This document shows positions 7,387 through 7,750 of a DNA stretch of 7,750 bases, in pieces; position 1 is the first letter of the stretch, and every line of letters begins with the position of its first letter. The stretch lies in the NCBI GenBank assembly GCA_002440885.1, contig DJVY01000059.1, forward strand, positions 735 through 8,484, written 5' to 3'. The position numbers and the translations under genes were made by a program. Source of the DNA: Bacteroidales bacterium UBA6244. Lineage in GTDB: Bacteria; Bacteroidota; Bacteroidia; Bacteroidales; F082. The notes under the pieces are model-generated. The model did not search any database, was not told where the DNA came from, and saw only the letters and a list, made by a program, of their open reading frames with translations.

Positions 7387-7471
7387 TTTAAACGTTTTAA
7401 CATGATTATACCAACAAAAAAGCAAAAAAGTTTCATACACCCGACAAAACAACAGATTAAAAAACATTATT

Positions 7472-7479
7472 CAAAAATA
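7472..7479 (-). promoter_or_regulatory. Candidate -7 element (TATTTTTG) for the alcohol dehydrogenase
   Basis: On the minus strand this octamer matches the Bacteroidota -7 consensus TAnnTTTG. It would place transcription start near 7465 and leave a leader of about 80 bases before the ATG at 7386. No convincing -33 TTTG is seen at the right spacing, and the region is very A/T-rich, so a chance match is possible. Confidence 0.4.
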
Positions 7480-7481
7480 AT

Positions 7482-7489
7482 TACCTTTG
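7482..7489 (+). promoter_or_regulatory. ahcY: Candidate -7 element (TACCTTTG) for ahcY
   Basis: TACCTTTG is a full match to the Bacteroidota -7 consensus TAnnTTTG and lies 68 bases before the ahcY ATG, implying a leader of about 60 bases. The -33 region (about 7455-7463) is AT-rich but lacks a clear TTTG. The match and position together make it the best promoter candidate in the window. Confidence 0.55.
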
Positions 7490-7557
7490 CCACACTTTTT
7501 TTTAAACAATATCGTTTTACTAACTTGTTGTAATTAAGATCATTTATATAAAATTCT

Positions 7558-7750
7558 ATGACAGAACTCATGATTGAAAGTCAGCTGCAATACAAAATTG
7601 CAGATATTTCCTTAGCCGAATGGGGCAGAAAAGAAATTGAAATTGCCGAAAAAGAAATGCCCGGCTTAATGGCCATCCGTCAAAAATTTAGCCAAACAAA
7701 ACCGTTACAAGGTGTTCGCATTACAGGTTCGCTGCACATGACCATCCAGA
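7558..7750 (+). CDS. ahcY: S-adenosylhomocysteine hydrolase, N-terminal part (3' end outside window)
   Basis: Adenosylhomocysteinase splits S-adenosylhomocysteine into adenosine and homocysteine, relieving inhibition of methyltransferases and feeding the activated methyl cycle; it is an NAD-containing cytoplasmic enzyme. Only the first 64 residues of a protein usually about 430-470 long lie in the window. They carry the typical N-terminal signature: YKIADISLAEWGRKEIEIAE, then EMPGLMAIRQKFSQTKPLQG and VRITGSLHMTIQ, which aligns with the ARIAGCLHMT stretch of known enzymes. In this lineage the last motif has Ser where many homologues have Cys. The ATG at 7558 is chosen; an in-frame ATG four codons later (7570) would also keep the conserved part. 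The catalytic and NAD-binding residues lie beyond the edge. Confidence 0.95.
   Translation, partial: MTELMIESQLQYKIADISLAEWGRKEIEIAEKEMPGLMAIRQKFSQTKPLQGVRITGSLHMTIQ

Noticed and set aside
7387..7467. N-terminal extension of 27 residues on the alcohol dehydrogenase
   Set aside because: Family homology starts exactly at the ATG at 7386; the upstream part is AT-rich hydrophobic sequence overlapping the likely leader and promoter.
1..7750. CRISPR arrays, insertion sequences, tRNA genes or prophage remains
   Set aside because: No spaced direct repeats, transposase motifs, terminal inverted repeats or cloverleaf sequences were seen; the genes are dense and of even composition.

Overview
This window looks like ordinary chromosome from a member of the Bacteroidota, most likely an anaerobic or marine Bacteroidales-type lineage. 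The signs are a T9SS type A C-terminal sorting domain, an ECF sigma factor followed by a beta-barrel protein of the Bacteroidota type, a soluble PAS hybrid histidine kinase, TAnnTTTG-type promoter elements, A-rich rather than Shine-Dalgarno-rich leaders, and moderately AT-rich coding sequence. There is no sign of IS elements, CRISPR, tRNA or rRNA, and no gap between genes longer than about 170 bases.

Layout. The left edge (1-911, +) is the C-terminal two thirds of cysteinyl-tRNA synthetase, cysS. It converges on a compact minus-strand block. Read in the direction of transcription (right to left), this block has five genes: an iron-containing alcohol dehydrogenase (7386 to 6247), a soluble PAS-HisKA-HATPase-receiver hybrid kinase (6195 to 4555), an ECF sigma factor (4420 to 3872), a protein with a short cytoplasmic head, one inner-membrane helix, a long acidic linker and a C-terminal outer-membrane beta-barrel (3897 to 2539), and a secreted PKD-domain protein with a T9SS sorting tail (2539 to 953). 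Divergent from the dehydrogenase, the right edge carries the start of S-adenosylhomocysteine hydrolase, ahcY (7558-7750, +).

How the genes may work together. The sigma, barrel and T9SS-cargo genes overlap by 26 and 1 nucleotides, so they are almost certainly one translationally coupled operon. The barrel protein has what a one-polypeptide trans-envelope regulator would need: a cytoplasmic head that could hold the sigma factor, a membrane anchor, a linker of about 140 residues that is long enough to cross the periplasm, and an outer-membrane barrel. The secreted PKD protein would be the surface-exposed product or ligand of the same unit. This is the most interesting part of the window. Similar sigma/barrel neighbours are, as I recall, recurrent in Bacteroidota, so the gene pair is probably not new, but its mechanism is poorly described. 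cysS, the dehydrogenase and ahcY are housekeeping or metabolic genes with no evident link to it.
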